NCBI RefSeq assembly: GCF_900141915.1
Contig: NZ_FQZG01000044.1
Location: 1-36,917 of the forward strand
Source of the DNA: Tessaracoccus bendigoensis DSM 12906
GTDB lineage: Bacteria; Actinomycetota; Actinomycetes; Propionibacteriales; Propionibacteriaceae
DNA: 36,917 nt
Direction: 5' to 3'
Below the pieces are notes generated by a model. The model saw only the letters and a list, made by a program, of their open reading frames with translations. It was not told where the DNA came from and made no database searches. Below are positions 1 to 8,487 of the stretch, in pieces. The translations under genes and the position numbers were made by a program. How positions within the stretch are numbered: the first letter of the stretch is position 1; every line of letters starts with the position of its first letter.

Positions 1-222
1 CCGGCTCAACCGGCTGCTGGTTGAGCCGCGCCGAAGGAGCGCAGCGACGCCTGCGCGTGACGAAACCTTCTGGCGCACGGTGCAGGGTCTTGACCACAGC
101 ATCTTTGAGAGACTCCGCAGAAACGTCACACTGGTTTCGTCACGGTCCCCGGCGCTCCGCGCGGCGGGACCGGCTCAACCGTCACGGTCCTCGGCGCTCC
201 GCGCGGCGGGACCGGCTCAACC
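1..222. repeat. GGTTGAGCC-containing intergenic repeats, including a 42-bp tandem duplication
   Basis: Positions 139-180 and 181-222 are two head-to-tail copies of a 42-bp unit that differ at one base (C in the first, T in the second, at unit position 11). Each copy ends in GGCTCAACC. The inverse motif GGTTGAGCC lies at 19-27 and pairs with GGCTCAACC at 3-11, giving a 9-bp stem with a 7-base loop. The stretch 1-296 therefore holds copies of a short inverted/direct repeat and no convincing gene. An open frame reads through the repeat into the helicase, but its repetitive Arg-rich translation looks like repeat read-through rather than protein. Confidence 0.75.
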
Positions 223-296
223 AACCGGTGCCGCCAGTGACCGTGTCGTCACGTCGTCGCCCGGCGGGGCAAAGCGCGGGTAGAGTGGCCGACCGT

Positions 297-2048
297 ATGT
301 CCTCCTCCGCACTGGAAAATCTCTCCCCCGCCTTCCCCCAACGCGCCGCTTGGGGCACGGCGTCGTCCCTGCGTGCCTGGCAGCAGGACGCGCTGGATCA
401 GTACGCGCGCGACCAGCCCCGCGACTTCCTGTGCGTCGCCACCCCGGGGGCAGGCAAGACGACCTTCGCCCTGCGGGTGGCCCTGGCCCTGCTGCAGTCC
501 CGCGAGATCCGGCGCATCGTCGTGGTGACCCCCACCGAACACCTGAAGGTGCAGTGGGCCGACGCCGCCGCCCGGGTCGGCATCCAACTGGACCCCGGCA
601 CCGGGGGCTCCTCACGCAAGGGTCGCTCCCGCGAATACGACGGCTCCGCTGTGACCTACGCGGGCGTCGCCGCCCGGTCCTACGTCTACGAGGCGCTGTG
701 CGTGTCGAAGGACGTGCTGGTGATCTTCGACGAGATCCACCACGCAGGAGACTCCAAGAGTTGGGGCGAGTCGGTCACCTACGCGTTCAGCAACGCGAAA
801 CGTCGGCTCGCACTGACCGGCACACCGTTTCGCTCGGACGACAACCCCATACCGTTCGTCGCCTATGACGAACTCGCCCCCGGCGTCAAGCAGTCGCGCG
901 CCGACTACACCTACGGCTACGCCGAGGCGTTGGCCGACCACGTCGTGCGTCCCGTCTTGTTCATGAACTACGGAGGACCGATGCGGTGGCGCACCAAGTC
1001 GGGCGACGAGTTGGCCGCCGACCTCGGCGTCCCCATGACCAAGGACCTGACCGCTGCGGCTTGGCGCACGGCGCTAGCGCCGCAGGGCGAATGGGTCTCG
1101 GCCGTGTTGCGCGCAGCCGACCGCAGGCTGATGGAGGTCCGCCGCCACATCCCCGATGCCGGCGGCCTGGTGATCGCCACGAACCAGACCACCGCCCGTG
1201 CCTACGCGAAGCTGTTGACCGATCTGACAGGAAAGCGGCCGTGTGTCGTCCTCTCCGACGATTCGAAGGCCAGCGCCAGGATCGACGAGTTCTCCGCCTC
1301 CGACGAGCGGTGGATGGTCGCAGTGCGGATGGTCTCCGAGGGTGTAGACGTACCGCGGCTGGCGGTCGGGGTCTATGCCACGGCAACCTCGACCCCACTG
1401 TTCTTCGCCCAGGCCGTCGGCCGCTTCGTTCGCAGCCGTCGCCGCGGAGAGGTCGCGACGGTGTTCCTGCCGACCGTACCGGTTCTGCTGGCGCACGCCT
1501 CGACCATCGAGAAGCAGCGCGACCACGTGCTGGGGCGGCCGAAGAGCGACGAAACCGACATCTGGGCCGAGACCGAGGCCTTGATGGAACAGGCAAACCG
1601 CTCGGAATCTGCTTCCGAGGATCTGCTGGGCGAGTTCGAGGCCCTGGAGTCGCAGGCCACGTTCGACCATGTGCTGTTCGACTCACAGGCCTTCGGCATG
1701 CACGCCGAGCCCTCCTCGCAGGACGAGGCCGACTACCTCGGCCTCCCTGGCCTGCTGGAGCCCAGCCAGGTTTCGGTTCTGCTGGCCGAGCGGCAGCGCC
1801 GCCAGTTGAGGCGGCGGGAGAAGGACGACCGTAAGGTCGAGCCCGAGGTCGCACTCCACCGGGCAATGGCCTCGAAACGCAAGGAACTCAACTCCCTGGT
1901 GGCGCAGTACGCCCGCATCAAGGGCGTCCCGCACAGCCACGTCCACGCCGACCTGCGCCGCGAATGCGGCGGCCCTCCGCTGGCGAAGGCCACGCAGAAT
2001 GAGGTCGACGAGCGCGTCCGCGCCATCCGAGCTTGGCTCCGCGGCTGA
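297..2048 (+). CDS. DEXH-box superfamily 2 helicase (ResIII-like)
   Basis: This 583-residue protein is a predicted ATP-dependent nucleic-acid helicase or translocase of the ResIII/Helicase_C type. Visible motifs are Walker A (ATPGAGKT, residues 48-55), Walker B DEIHH (145-149), motif III TGTPFR (174-179) and a motif VI-like QAVGRFVR (372-379). The C-terminal ~150 residues are charged and Arg/Glu-rich without a recognised domain. The frame is open back to position 21, but that extension translates the left-edge repeats, so I place the start at ATG 297. A TAGAGT hexamer at 281-286 would put transcription start near the ATG, so the mRNA may be leaderless (inference). No restriction or defence partner is adjacent; DNA repair or RNA remodelling are equally possible roles. 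Confidence 0.88.
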   Translation: MSSSALENLSPAFPQRAAWGTASSLRAWQQDALDQYARDQPRDFLCVATPGAGKTTFALRVALALLQSREIRRIVVVTPTEHLKVQWADAAARVGIQLDPGTGGSSRKGRSREYDGSAVTYAGVAARSYVYEALCVSKDVLVIFDEIHHAGDSKSWGESVTYAFSNAKRRLALTGTPFRSDDNPIPFVAYDELAPGVKQSRADYTYGYAEALADHVVRPVLFMNYGGPMRWRTKSGDELAADLGVPMTKDLTAAAWRTALAPQGEWVSAVLRAADRRLMEVRRHIPDAGGLVIATNQTTARAYAKLLTDLTGKRPCVVLSDDSKASARIDEFSASDERWMVAVRMVSEGVDVPRLAVGVYATATSTPLFFAQAVGRFVRSRRRGEVATVFLPTVPVLLAHASTIEKQRDHVLGRPKSDETDIWAETEALMEQANRSESASEDLLGEFEALESQATFDHVLFDSQAFGMHAEPSSQDEADYLGLPGLLEPSQVSVLLAERQRRQLRRREKDDRKVEPEVALHRAMASKRKELNSLVAQYARIKGVPHSHVHADLRRECGGPPLAKATQNEVDERVRAIRAWLRG

Positions 2049-2127
2049 GCACGACGCGGAGACGATCCGCAATAGGACGACCGTGCGACCCACGTCCAGG
2101 TTGTGAAGGTGGGGGTAGCGTTGCCAC

Positions 2128-3084
2128 ATGAGCGAGCATTCGGAACATGACAAGGGCGGCGTGTACTCGACCAAAGGCAAGGCGTTTGAGCGCGACTCCA
2201 ACTACATCACGACCCGGATCGTCGTCGACCCAGAGCCCGGCACCAACGACTTCCCGGTCGAGCCGGGTCGCTACCGGCTGATCGCGGCCTATGCCTGCCC
2301 GTGGGCGAACCGTTCGATAATCGTGCGTGACCTGCTCGGCCTGGGTGACGTGATCTCGATGGGCAACCCCGGCCCGACCCACGACGCCGACTCCTGGACC
2401 TTCGACCTGGACCCTGGTGGGGTCGATCCAGTTCTCGGGATCCCGCGGCTGAAGGACGCCTACCTCAAGCGCTTCCCCGACTATTCGCGCGGCATAACCG
2501 TGCCCGCGATCGTCGACGAGACGACCGGCGAGGTGGTCACCAACGACTTCGCGCAGATCACCGAGGACCTCTTCTTCCAGTGGAAGCAGTACCACCGCGC
2601 CGATGCACCCGATCTTTGGCCGACGGACCGGCGCGATGAGATGGAGGAAGTGATGCGCCGCGTCTACACCGAGGTCAACAACGGCGTGTACCGCTGTGGT
2701 TTCGCCGGGTCGCAGGAGGCCTATGACGCGGCGTACGACCGGCTGTTCACCGCGCTCGACTGGCTCGAGGAGCGGCTCGGGGGCAGCCGGTTCCTGATGG
2801 GAGATGCCATCACCGAGGCCGACATCCGCCTGTTCACGACCCTGGTGCGCTTCGACCCCGTCTACCACGGTCACTTCAAATGCAACCGCAACAAGCTCAC
2901 CGAGATGGTCAACCTCTGGGGATACGCCCGCGACCTGTACCAGCTCCCCGGTTTCGGCGACAACGTCCGCTTCGACCAGATCAAGGACCACTACTACAAG
3001 GTGCATCTCGACCTGAACCCGCTCGGGATCGTGCCGAAGGGCCCCGACCTGAGCGGCTGGACGACGCCGTCAGGGCGGGGTTGA
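2128..3084 (+). CDS. Xi-class glutathione S-transferase-like reductase (glutathionyl-hydroquinone reductase family)
   Basis: This 318-residue cytoplasmic protein has the Xi-class (YqjG/ECM4) layout: an N-terminal thioredoxin-like half with the active-site motif ACPWANR (Cys57) and an all-alpha GST C-terminal half (roughly residues 150-300) with a typical DWLEERLG helix. The family removes thiol adducts from hydroquinones through the CPWA cysteine. Most actinobacteria make mycothiol rather than glutathione, so the natural thiol partner is uncertain. The ATG at 2128 follows a G-rich stretch (GGTGGGGG) that can serve as ribosome binding site. The gene converges on the encapsulin gene with only 9 bases between the stop codons and no visible terminator. 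Confidence 0.88.
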   Translation: MSEHSEHDKGGVYSTKGKAFERDSNYITTRIVVDPEPGTNDFPVEPGRYRLIAAYACPWANRSIIVRDLLGLGDVISMGNPGPTHDADSWTFDLDPGGVDPVLGIPRLKDAYLKRFPDYSRGITVPAIVDETTGEVVTNDFAQITEDLFFQWKQYHRADAPDLWPTDRRDEMEEVMRRVYTEVNNGVYRCGFAGSQEAYDAAYDRLFTALDWLEERLGGSRFLMGDAITEADIRLFTTLVRFDPVYHGHFKCNRNKLTEMVNLWGYARDLYQLPGFGDNVRFDQIKDHYYKVHLDLNPLGIVPKGPDLSGWTTPSGRG

Positions 3085-3093
3085 GCCCGTCAC

Positions 3094-3888
3094 TCAGTTG
3101 AGCGCGACGGCCGCCTCCGCGGTGTAGTCGATGAAGGTGAAGGTCTCCTGCAGGTACAACGTGACCGTCTCCAGGTCGTGGGTCAGGTAGCCGATCTCGA
3201 CTTCGGAGCCGAGTTGCAGGTCGTAGTCGCCACCCCGGGTGGTGAGCACGAACGCGCCGTCGATCGCAGGGGCCCAGATGATGCTCCCGTCGACGAGGCG
3301 CTGGATGTGTTCAAGGATCGGATACCCGTGGTCTGAGGTTTCGGCCACCAGAGTGTACACGTCGGCCGAGAGCAGGACGCTGTAGGGGCCTTGGACCCCG
3401 GCCAGCCTGAGTTCGGTGACGGCGTGCGCGATCACGTCGGGGATGTCGATGGCGTCAGCGGGAAGGCTGAGCGGCGCGTTGGAAGCCCCGGCACGGATCC
3501 CGGAGATCCCAGCACCCTCGTAGCCTTCGAAGATCGCGCGGTCCTCGGCGAACGCCAGCTTCCTGGCCGCCTCCTTCACCGGGTCCCAGTCTGAATCCTG
3601 GCCGCCCCGTTCGCAGTTGTCGATGTCCTCACGGTTGACGACGAACGGCACCCTCAGGCGCACCATCGGCTGCGTGACGCGAAGGCTCGACTCGATGCCG
3701 TCGGCGGGAGGGGCGGCCGGGCTCAGGTGCCCCGTGTTGGCGGCGGCGGCCTCAGGACCGAGCGGCCCGTTGACGTCGACCACCCGCCTGCCCGCGATGT
3801 GGCGGCTGAAGGTGCGCGACGCCTCCTCCTCGATCTGTTCCCACGCGGCGGTGGTGACGGGTGCGAGTTCGCGGTAGAGGTTGTTCAT
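3094..3888 (-). CDS. enc: Family 1 encapsulin shell protein (linocin M18/Cfp29 type)
   Basis: This 264-residue protein matches Family 1 encapsulins in length and in sequence from MNNLYRELAPVT at the N-terminus through the conserved central segment (GISGIRAGASN, residues ~128-138) to the C-terminal YLQETFTF strand. The family has the HK97 phage capsid fold and usually self-assembles into 60-subunit, ~24-nm protein shells in the cytoplasm. It lies directly downstream of a DyP peroxidase gene. The peroxidase TGA and the encapsulin ATG overlap as TGATG (3886-3890), implying translational coupling and matched expression of cargo and shell. The cargo carries the expected targeting peptide, which makes the assignment secure. 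Confidence 0.95.
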   Translation of the reverse strand: MNNLYRELAPVTTAAWEQIEEEASRTFSRHIAGRRVVDVNGPLGPEAAAANTGHLSPAAPPADGIESSLRVTQPMVRLRVPFVVNREDIDNCERGGQDSDWDPVKEAARKLAFAEDRAIFEGYEGAGISGIRAGASNAPLSLPADAIDIPDVIAHAVTELRLAGVQGPYSVLLSADVYTLVAETSDHGYPILEHIQRLVDGSIIWAPAIDGAFVLTTRGGDYDLQLGSEVEIGYLTHDLETVTLYLQETFTFIDYTAEAAVALN

Positions 3889-4913
3889 CAGTTCTGTCCT
3901 TTCAGGCTTCCGATGTTCAGGGAACCCGACGACGACGGCGCGGCCGGGGCGGTGCCGACAGGCGAGGTCGGGGCGGGTGTGAGATGTGAGAGTGGGAGCG
4001 GGTCGTCGAGGAACGCGGCGGGTGGCACGTAGAAGAGCCCGCCGGTGATGGCCGTCGAGAACTCGAGGATCGCGTCCGAGTTGCCGGGTGGGTCCCCGAT
4101 GAACATGTTCTCCAGCATCTGCTCGGTGACGGCCGGGTCTCGGGAATATGCGATGAAATAGGTGCCGAACTCGCCGCGCCCGACGTCACCGAACGGCATG
4201 TTGAGCCGGACGATGTCCAGTTCGTTGCCGTCGTCATCCTCCACCGAGTTGAGCACGACGTGTGCGTTGGTCGGCTTGTCCTCGTCTGCCAGTTCGATGT
4301 CGTCGAACTTCTTCCGTCCGATCACCCGTTCCTGCTCGTCGACGGAGAGGGCCTTCCAGCCAGGCATGTCGTGGAGGTATTTCTGGATGTGGACGTAGCT
4401 GCCGCCCGCAAAGCGGGAATCCTCAGCGCCGACGGTGGTCGCCGCTTCGGCGGCCTCACCAGTCGGGTTCTCGGTGCCGTCGACGAATCCGAGCAGGTCA
4501 CGGGTCTCGAAATAGCGGAACCCCTGCACCGAGTCGACCACGGTGACGGCTCCATCGAGCGCATCGAGGATGCGGGTCGCCAGTTCGAAGCAGAGGTCGG
4601 GGGTGTCGGCGCGGATGTGGAAAAGGAGGTCTCCGGGAGTCGACGGCGCCGTGTGCCGCTGCCCTTCCAGGCTTCTGAAGGGGTGCAGCCTGGCCGGCCT
4701 CGGACCCGCGAAGAGCCGGTCCCACGCCAGGGATCCGATTCCGGTGAAGAGGGTCAGGTTGCGCTCGGGATACCGGAATCCGACGCTCTTGGTCAGCCCT
4801 GCCAGGCTGGCCAGCGTGCCGTACACCGTCGACTCACCACCCCGGTCGATATTCGCGACAAGGAACATCGCCGACGGGGTGATCCGCCAGTTGTCAGGAT
4901 GTGCTGTAACCAC
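3888..4913 (-). CDS. Dyp-type heme peroxidase, encapsulin cargo
   Basis: This 341-residue dye-decolourising peroxidase uses heme and H2O2 to oxidise phenolic or other substrates. The DyP signature GFVDG is at residues 142-146, with Asp145 as the expected catalytic acid. The fold runs from AMFLVANI (~15-22) through the YVHIQKYLHD and MPFGDVGRGE segments. The tail is a Pro/Ala/Ser-rich linker ending SGSLNIGSLKGQN, which contains the IGSLKG-type encapsulin loading peptide. I chose GTG at 4913 because the protein then matches the M. tuberculosis DyP N-terminus in length and GGTGGA lies just upstream. The longer frame to 5033 is Arg-rich and unlike the family. It forms a two-gene operon with the encapsulin, transcribed divergently from the malic enzyme gene. 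Confidence 0.94.
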   Translation of the reverse strand: MVTAHPDNWRITPSAMFLVANIDRGGESTVYGTLASLAGLTKSVGFRYPERNLTLFTGIGSLAWDRLFAGPRPARLHPFRSLEGQRHTAPSTPGDLLFHIRADTPDLCFELATRILDALDGAVTVVDSVQGFRYFETRDLLGFVDGTENPTGEAAEAATTVGAEDSRFAGGSYVHIQKYLHDMPGWKALSVDEQERVIGRKKFDDIELADEDKPTNAHVVLNSVEDDDGNELDIVRLNMPFGDVGRGEFGTYFIAYSRDPAVTEQMLENMFIGDPPGNSDAILEFSTAITGGLFYVPPAAFLDDPLPLSHLTPAPTSPVGTAPAAPSSSGSLNIGSLKGQN

Positions 4914-5097
4914 GGTTCCACCATAGCCCCGTACGCATGAGGATCGCCTTCGGACTCCGCCACATGCGCTTTCTGCGACACCCGCGCGGTTTCGCTGGCG
5001 GCGGCCGATTCCACCGGCGACCGTCTGCACCACGGGCGCGGCAACGAGGTCGGCCCGTTGGGCATGCCGAGGTGCTGGTCACCGGTAGTCTGAGGCC

Positions 5098-6816
5098 ATG
5101 CCCAACAGCCAATATGAGGTTCTCCCAGGCGGCCATGGAACGCGTGTGCTGATCAAGGCACGCGGACGCCACGTGCTCGGAAACCCCCGGATCAACCGGG
5201 GCACCGCCTTCACCTGGGAGGAACGAAGGGCTCTTGGGCTGGTGGGCCTCCTCCCGACCAACGTCACCCCGATAGAACTGCAACTCCGACGCGCGTACGA
5301 GCGGTTCAACAAGGCGGAGACCGCGCTGGAGCGGTTCGCGTATCTACAGGCGCTTCGTGAGCGCAACACCGTCCTGTTCTACCGGCTGCTGAGTGACCAC
5401 CTGCCCGAGATGATGCCGATCGTCTACACCCCTACCATCGGCGAGGCCATCAAGCAGTTCAGCCTGTGGTATCAGGCTTTCGGCGGCATCTTCGTCTCCA
5501 TCGACCGGCCGGACGAGATTGAGCAGGCGCTCGAGAACAGCGGAGCGGGTCCGGAAGACGTCGATCTGCTGATCGTCACCGATTCCGAGGGAATCCTCGG
5601 GATCGGCGACCAGGGGGTCGGCGGTGTCCAGATCTGCATGGGCAAGAAGTCGCTCTACACTGCCGCCGCCGGGATCGACCCCGACCGAATTCTGGCGATC
5701 GTGCTCGACGTTGGCACCGACAATCTGCGGCTCCTCAACGACGAGTTGTACCTCGGGGAGCGGCACGCGCGCATCCGTGGCGCCCGCTACGACGAGTTCG
5801 TCGACCGCTTCGTCTCGGTGGTCCACGCCAAGTTCCCCCACGCCATGCTGCACTGGGAGGATTTCGGAGCCAACAACGCCCACCGGCTGCTGCATACCTA
5901 CCGGGGTGACATCTGCACCTTCAACGACGACATCCAGGGCACCGCGGCCGTAGTCGCCAGCGCAGTCCTCGCAGGGGTCAAGAGTCGGCGCCAGAGGTTG
6001 AGGGACCAGCGTTTCGTCATCCACGGGGGCGGCACCGCCGGCATCGGCATCGCCGACCTGTTGGTGGACCTGATGGTGAAAGAGGGCCTGACGGCCGATG
6101 AGGCGCGCTCCCGCTTCTGGGTCACCAGCAGCCGGGGACTGGTCACGGACGACGCCACGATGAAGTTCCGTGACTTCCAGCGCCCCTACGCCCGAGGCAT
6201 CGGCGAGCTGACCGGTTGGGAGCTGGAGCATCCGGGCCACCACCTGCTGGCTGACATCGTCGCCAACGTGCACCCGAGCGTCCTGATCGGCACCTCCGGG
6301 CAGCCGGGCTCCTTCACCGAGCCGATCGTGCGCGACATGGCCGCACACGTCGACCGGCCGCTGATCTTCCCTCTGTCCAACCCCACTTCGCTCGCTGAAG
6401 CGGTCCCCGAGGATCTGATCAAGTGGACCGATGGCAGGGCTCTGATCGCGACAGGCTCGCCCTTCCCCCCTGTCGCCTACGAGAGAACGGCCTTCACCAT
6501 CGCGCAGGCCAACAACGCGCTGGTCTTCCCGGGGCTCGGCCTCGGCGTCGCCGTCTGCCGTGCGAACCGGGTAACCGATTCGATGATCGCCGCTTCCGCC
6601 GAAGCGGTCGCATCCCTGTCAGTGGTTCAACGCCGTGGCGACTCGCTGCTGCCGAGCGTCCAGGACCTGCGGAGGGTCTCCTCAACGGTCGCGCTTGCCG
6701 TCGCGGCCGCCGCCGAGGACGACGGTGTGGCGGAACGCCCGTTGACGCACCCCGTCGAGCAGGTATTCGATGCGATGTGGCAACCCCAGTACCCGGAGTT
6801 GATCATCGAGGAGTGA
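5098..6816 (+). CDS. maeA: NAD-dependent malic enzyme (large SfcA-like type)
   Basis: This 572-residue protein should convert L-malate to pyruvate and CO2 with reduction of NAD(P)+. Its length fits the large, eukaryote-like SfcA class rather than the ~400-residue bacterial type. Recognisable segments are MPIVYTPTIGEA (residues ~102-113) near the start of the malic N-terminal domain, TDSEGILGIGDQG, the metal-site segment HWEDFGANN, FNDDIQGTAAV and the dinucleotide-binding HGGGTAGIGIAD loop. The ATG at 5098 is preceded by GAGG. Cofactor preference (NAD over NADP) is inferred from class membership. It converges with gltX, with 23 bases between the stops that contain only a small GCGGGCCCGC palindrome. 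Confidence 0.93.
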   Translation: MPNSQYEVLPGGHGTRVLIKARGRHVLGNPRINRGTAFTWEERRALGLVGLLPTNVTPIELQLRRAYERFNKAETALERFAYLQALRERNTVLFYRLLSDHLPEMMPIVYTPTIGEAIKQFSLWYQAFGGIFVSIDRPDEIEQALENSGAGPEDVDLLIVTDSEGILGIGDQGVGGVQICMGKKSLYTAAAGIDPDRILAIVLDVGTDNLRLLNDELYLGERHARIRGARYDEFVDRFVSVVHAKFPHAMLHWEDFGANNAHRLLHTYRGDICTFNDDIQGTAAVVASAVLAGVKSRRQRLRDQRFVIHGGGTAGIGIADLLVDLMVKEGLTADEARSRFWVTSSRGLVTDDATMKFRDFQRPYARGIGELTGWELEHPGHHLLADIVANVHPSVLIGTSGQPGSFTEPIVRDMAAHVDRPLIFPLSNPTSLAEAVPEDLIKWTDGRALIATGSPFPPVAYERTAFTIAQANNALVFPGLGLGVAVCRANRVTDSMIAASAEAVASLSVVQRRGDSLLPSVQDLRRVSSTVALAVAAAAEDDGVAERPLTHPVEQVFDAMWQPQYPELIIEE

Positions 6817-6839
6817 CCCTGTTGCGGGCCCGCCGAGCG

Positions 6840-8303
6840 CTACACCTGGGCGCGCAACGACCTGAGCCTGCTCAGTGACGATTCGCGGCCGAGGATCTCC
6901 ATCGACTCAAACAACGGCGGCGACACCTTGCGACCGGAGATCGCCAGCCGGATCGGCGCGAAGGCGAACTTGGGCTTGATGCCGAGCGCATCAACGATGC
7001 CGCTCTTCAGACCCTGCTGAATGGAGGCGGCGTCGAAGTCGACCGAGCCGACGACGTCAATCGCCGCGTCGAGCACCTCAGCGGCGTTCTCGGCAAGCGC
7101 CTCAACCAACGCCGGATCGACTACAAGGTTCGCGTCGGCTTCCAGCAGGTAGTCCAGTTGCGGCAGTGCGTCCTTGAGGGTGACCAGGCGTTCCTGGATG
7201 ATCGGGACCGCCTTGCGGAGGGTGTCGAGCGCGAAGTCGGTCGGGTTGACCCACTGACCGATGTCGGTTGCGAAGGCCGCGATCCGGGCGGTCAGCTCGT
7301 CTGCGCTGAGCGAGCGGATGTAGTGGCCGTTGAGCCAGTCAAGCTTCTTCAGGTCGAAGATCGGCCCGACGGTGTTGACCTTGGCCCACGAGAAACGCTC
7401 CACGAACTCCTCGAAGGTGGAAACCTCATGCTCCTCGTCTCCCGCGTAGCCGAGCAGTTGGAGGAAGTTGCGCACCGCCTCCGGCAGATAGCCCTCCTCT
7501 TTGAACCACATGAGTCGTGCCGCCGGGTTCTTGCGCTTGGAAATCTTCGACTTGTCGGTGTTGCGGAGCAGCGGCATGTGTGCGAACGCCGGCGGCTCCC
7601 ATCCGAGCCAGCGGTACAAGAGGACGTGCTTCGGGGTCGACGAGATCCATTCCTCGCCACGCACGACGGTGTTGATGGCCATCAGGTGGTCGTCGACGAC
7701 CACTGCAAGGTGATAGGTCGGGAATCCGTCCGCCTTGAGGATGACCTGATCGTCGGGGCGGGGTGCCTTGACGGTGCCGCGGATGATGTCGTCGAACTCG
7801 AGCGGGGCGTCATCGGGGATCAGCATCCGAACGACGGGGGTTTCACTGAAACCCGGCAGCAGCGCCCGCTCCTCACGGCTCTTGCCGTGACACAGCCGGT
7901 CGTAGCCCGTGGTCGAGAGCTTCAGGCGCTCCTGCTCCTTGCGAAGTTCCGCGAGTCGCTCCGACGAGCACCAGCAGTGGTAGGCGTGGCCGTCCCTGAT
8001 CAGCTGCTCCACGAACGGCAGGTAGGTGTCGAGGCGTTCTGACTGCTTGTACGGCGCGTAAGGCCCACCTTTGCGTGGGCTCTCGTCCGGGCCGAGCCCG
8101 AGCCATTCAAGTGAGTCGTAGACCTGCTGTTCGGAGCCGGCGACGAGGCGGTTCCGGTCGGTGTCCTCGATGCGGAGCACGAACTGCCCGCCGGTCTTTC
8201 GCGCCCAGGCAAGGTCGAACAGCGCCATGAATGCGGTACCGACGTGGGGGTCGCCGGTGGGCGAAGGGGCGACTCGGGTGCGGGCTGGAACCTCAGTTGT
8301 CAT
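6840..8303 (-). CDS. gltX: Glutamyl-tRNA synthetase
   Basis: This 487-residue class I aminoacyl-tRNA synthetase charges tRNA-Glu. The N-terminal Rossmann fold shows the HIGH-equivalent PTGDPHVGTA (residues 15-24), FVLRIEDTDR (41-50) and the KMSKS-equivalent KISKR (253-257). The C-terminal third is the helical anticodon-binding region. Length is normal for bacterial GltX. A TATAGA box sits 11 bases before the ATG, so the transcript could be leaderless or nearly so. It is divergent from glnS across 184 bases. Confidence 0.96.
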   Translation of the reverse strand: MTTEVPARTRVAPSPTGDPHVGTAFMALFDLAWARKTGGQFVLRIEDTDRNRLVAGSEQQVYDSLEWLGLGPDESPRKGGPYAPYKQSERLDTYLPFVEQLIRDGHAYHCWCSSERLAELRKEQERLKLSTTGYDRLCHGKSREERALLPGFSETPVVRMLIPDDAPLEFDDIIRGTVKAPRPDDQVILKADGFPTYHLAVVVDDHLMAINTVVRGEEWISSTPKHVLLYRWLGWEPPAFAHMPLLRNTDKSKISKRKNPAARLMWFKEEGYLPEAVRNFLQLLGYAGDEEHEVSTFEEFVERFSWAKVNTVGPIFDLKKLDWLNGHYIRSLSADELTARIAAFATDIGQWVNPTDFALDTLRKAVPIIQERLVTLKDALPQLDYLLEADANLVVDPALVEALAENAAEVLDAAIDVVGSVDFDAASIQQGLKSGIVDALGIKPKFAFAPIRLAISGRKVSPPLFESMEILGRESSLSRLRSLRAQV

Positions 8304-8487
8304 AGTGCCCCAACTCTATACGGACGCCACCCCCTCCAGGTTCAGGCCGAATTGGGAGCGTGGACGGTAGCAACAGCCTGCGCTTCAGGCAGCAGGCACT
8401 CCTCCGAGCGTCGGGCCTTCCATCCACACTGGTCGTGCCCGTCCTCCCGGTAGGATGGGTCGCGGCCCAAGCCGCTAACATGACGCC

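Noticed and set aside
4914..5033. Longer N-terminus for the DyP peroxidase (start at 5033)
   Set aside because: The extra 40 residues are Arg/Gly-rich, absent in related DyPs, and include the divergent promoter region; GTG 4913 has a better context.
8304..8487. tRNA gene between gltX and glnS
   Set aside because: No cloverleaf or conserved T-loop sequence could be made out in this gap.
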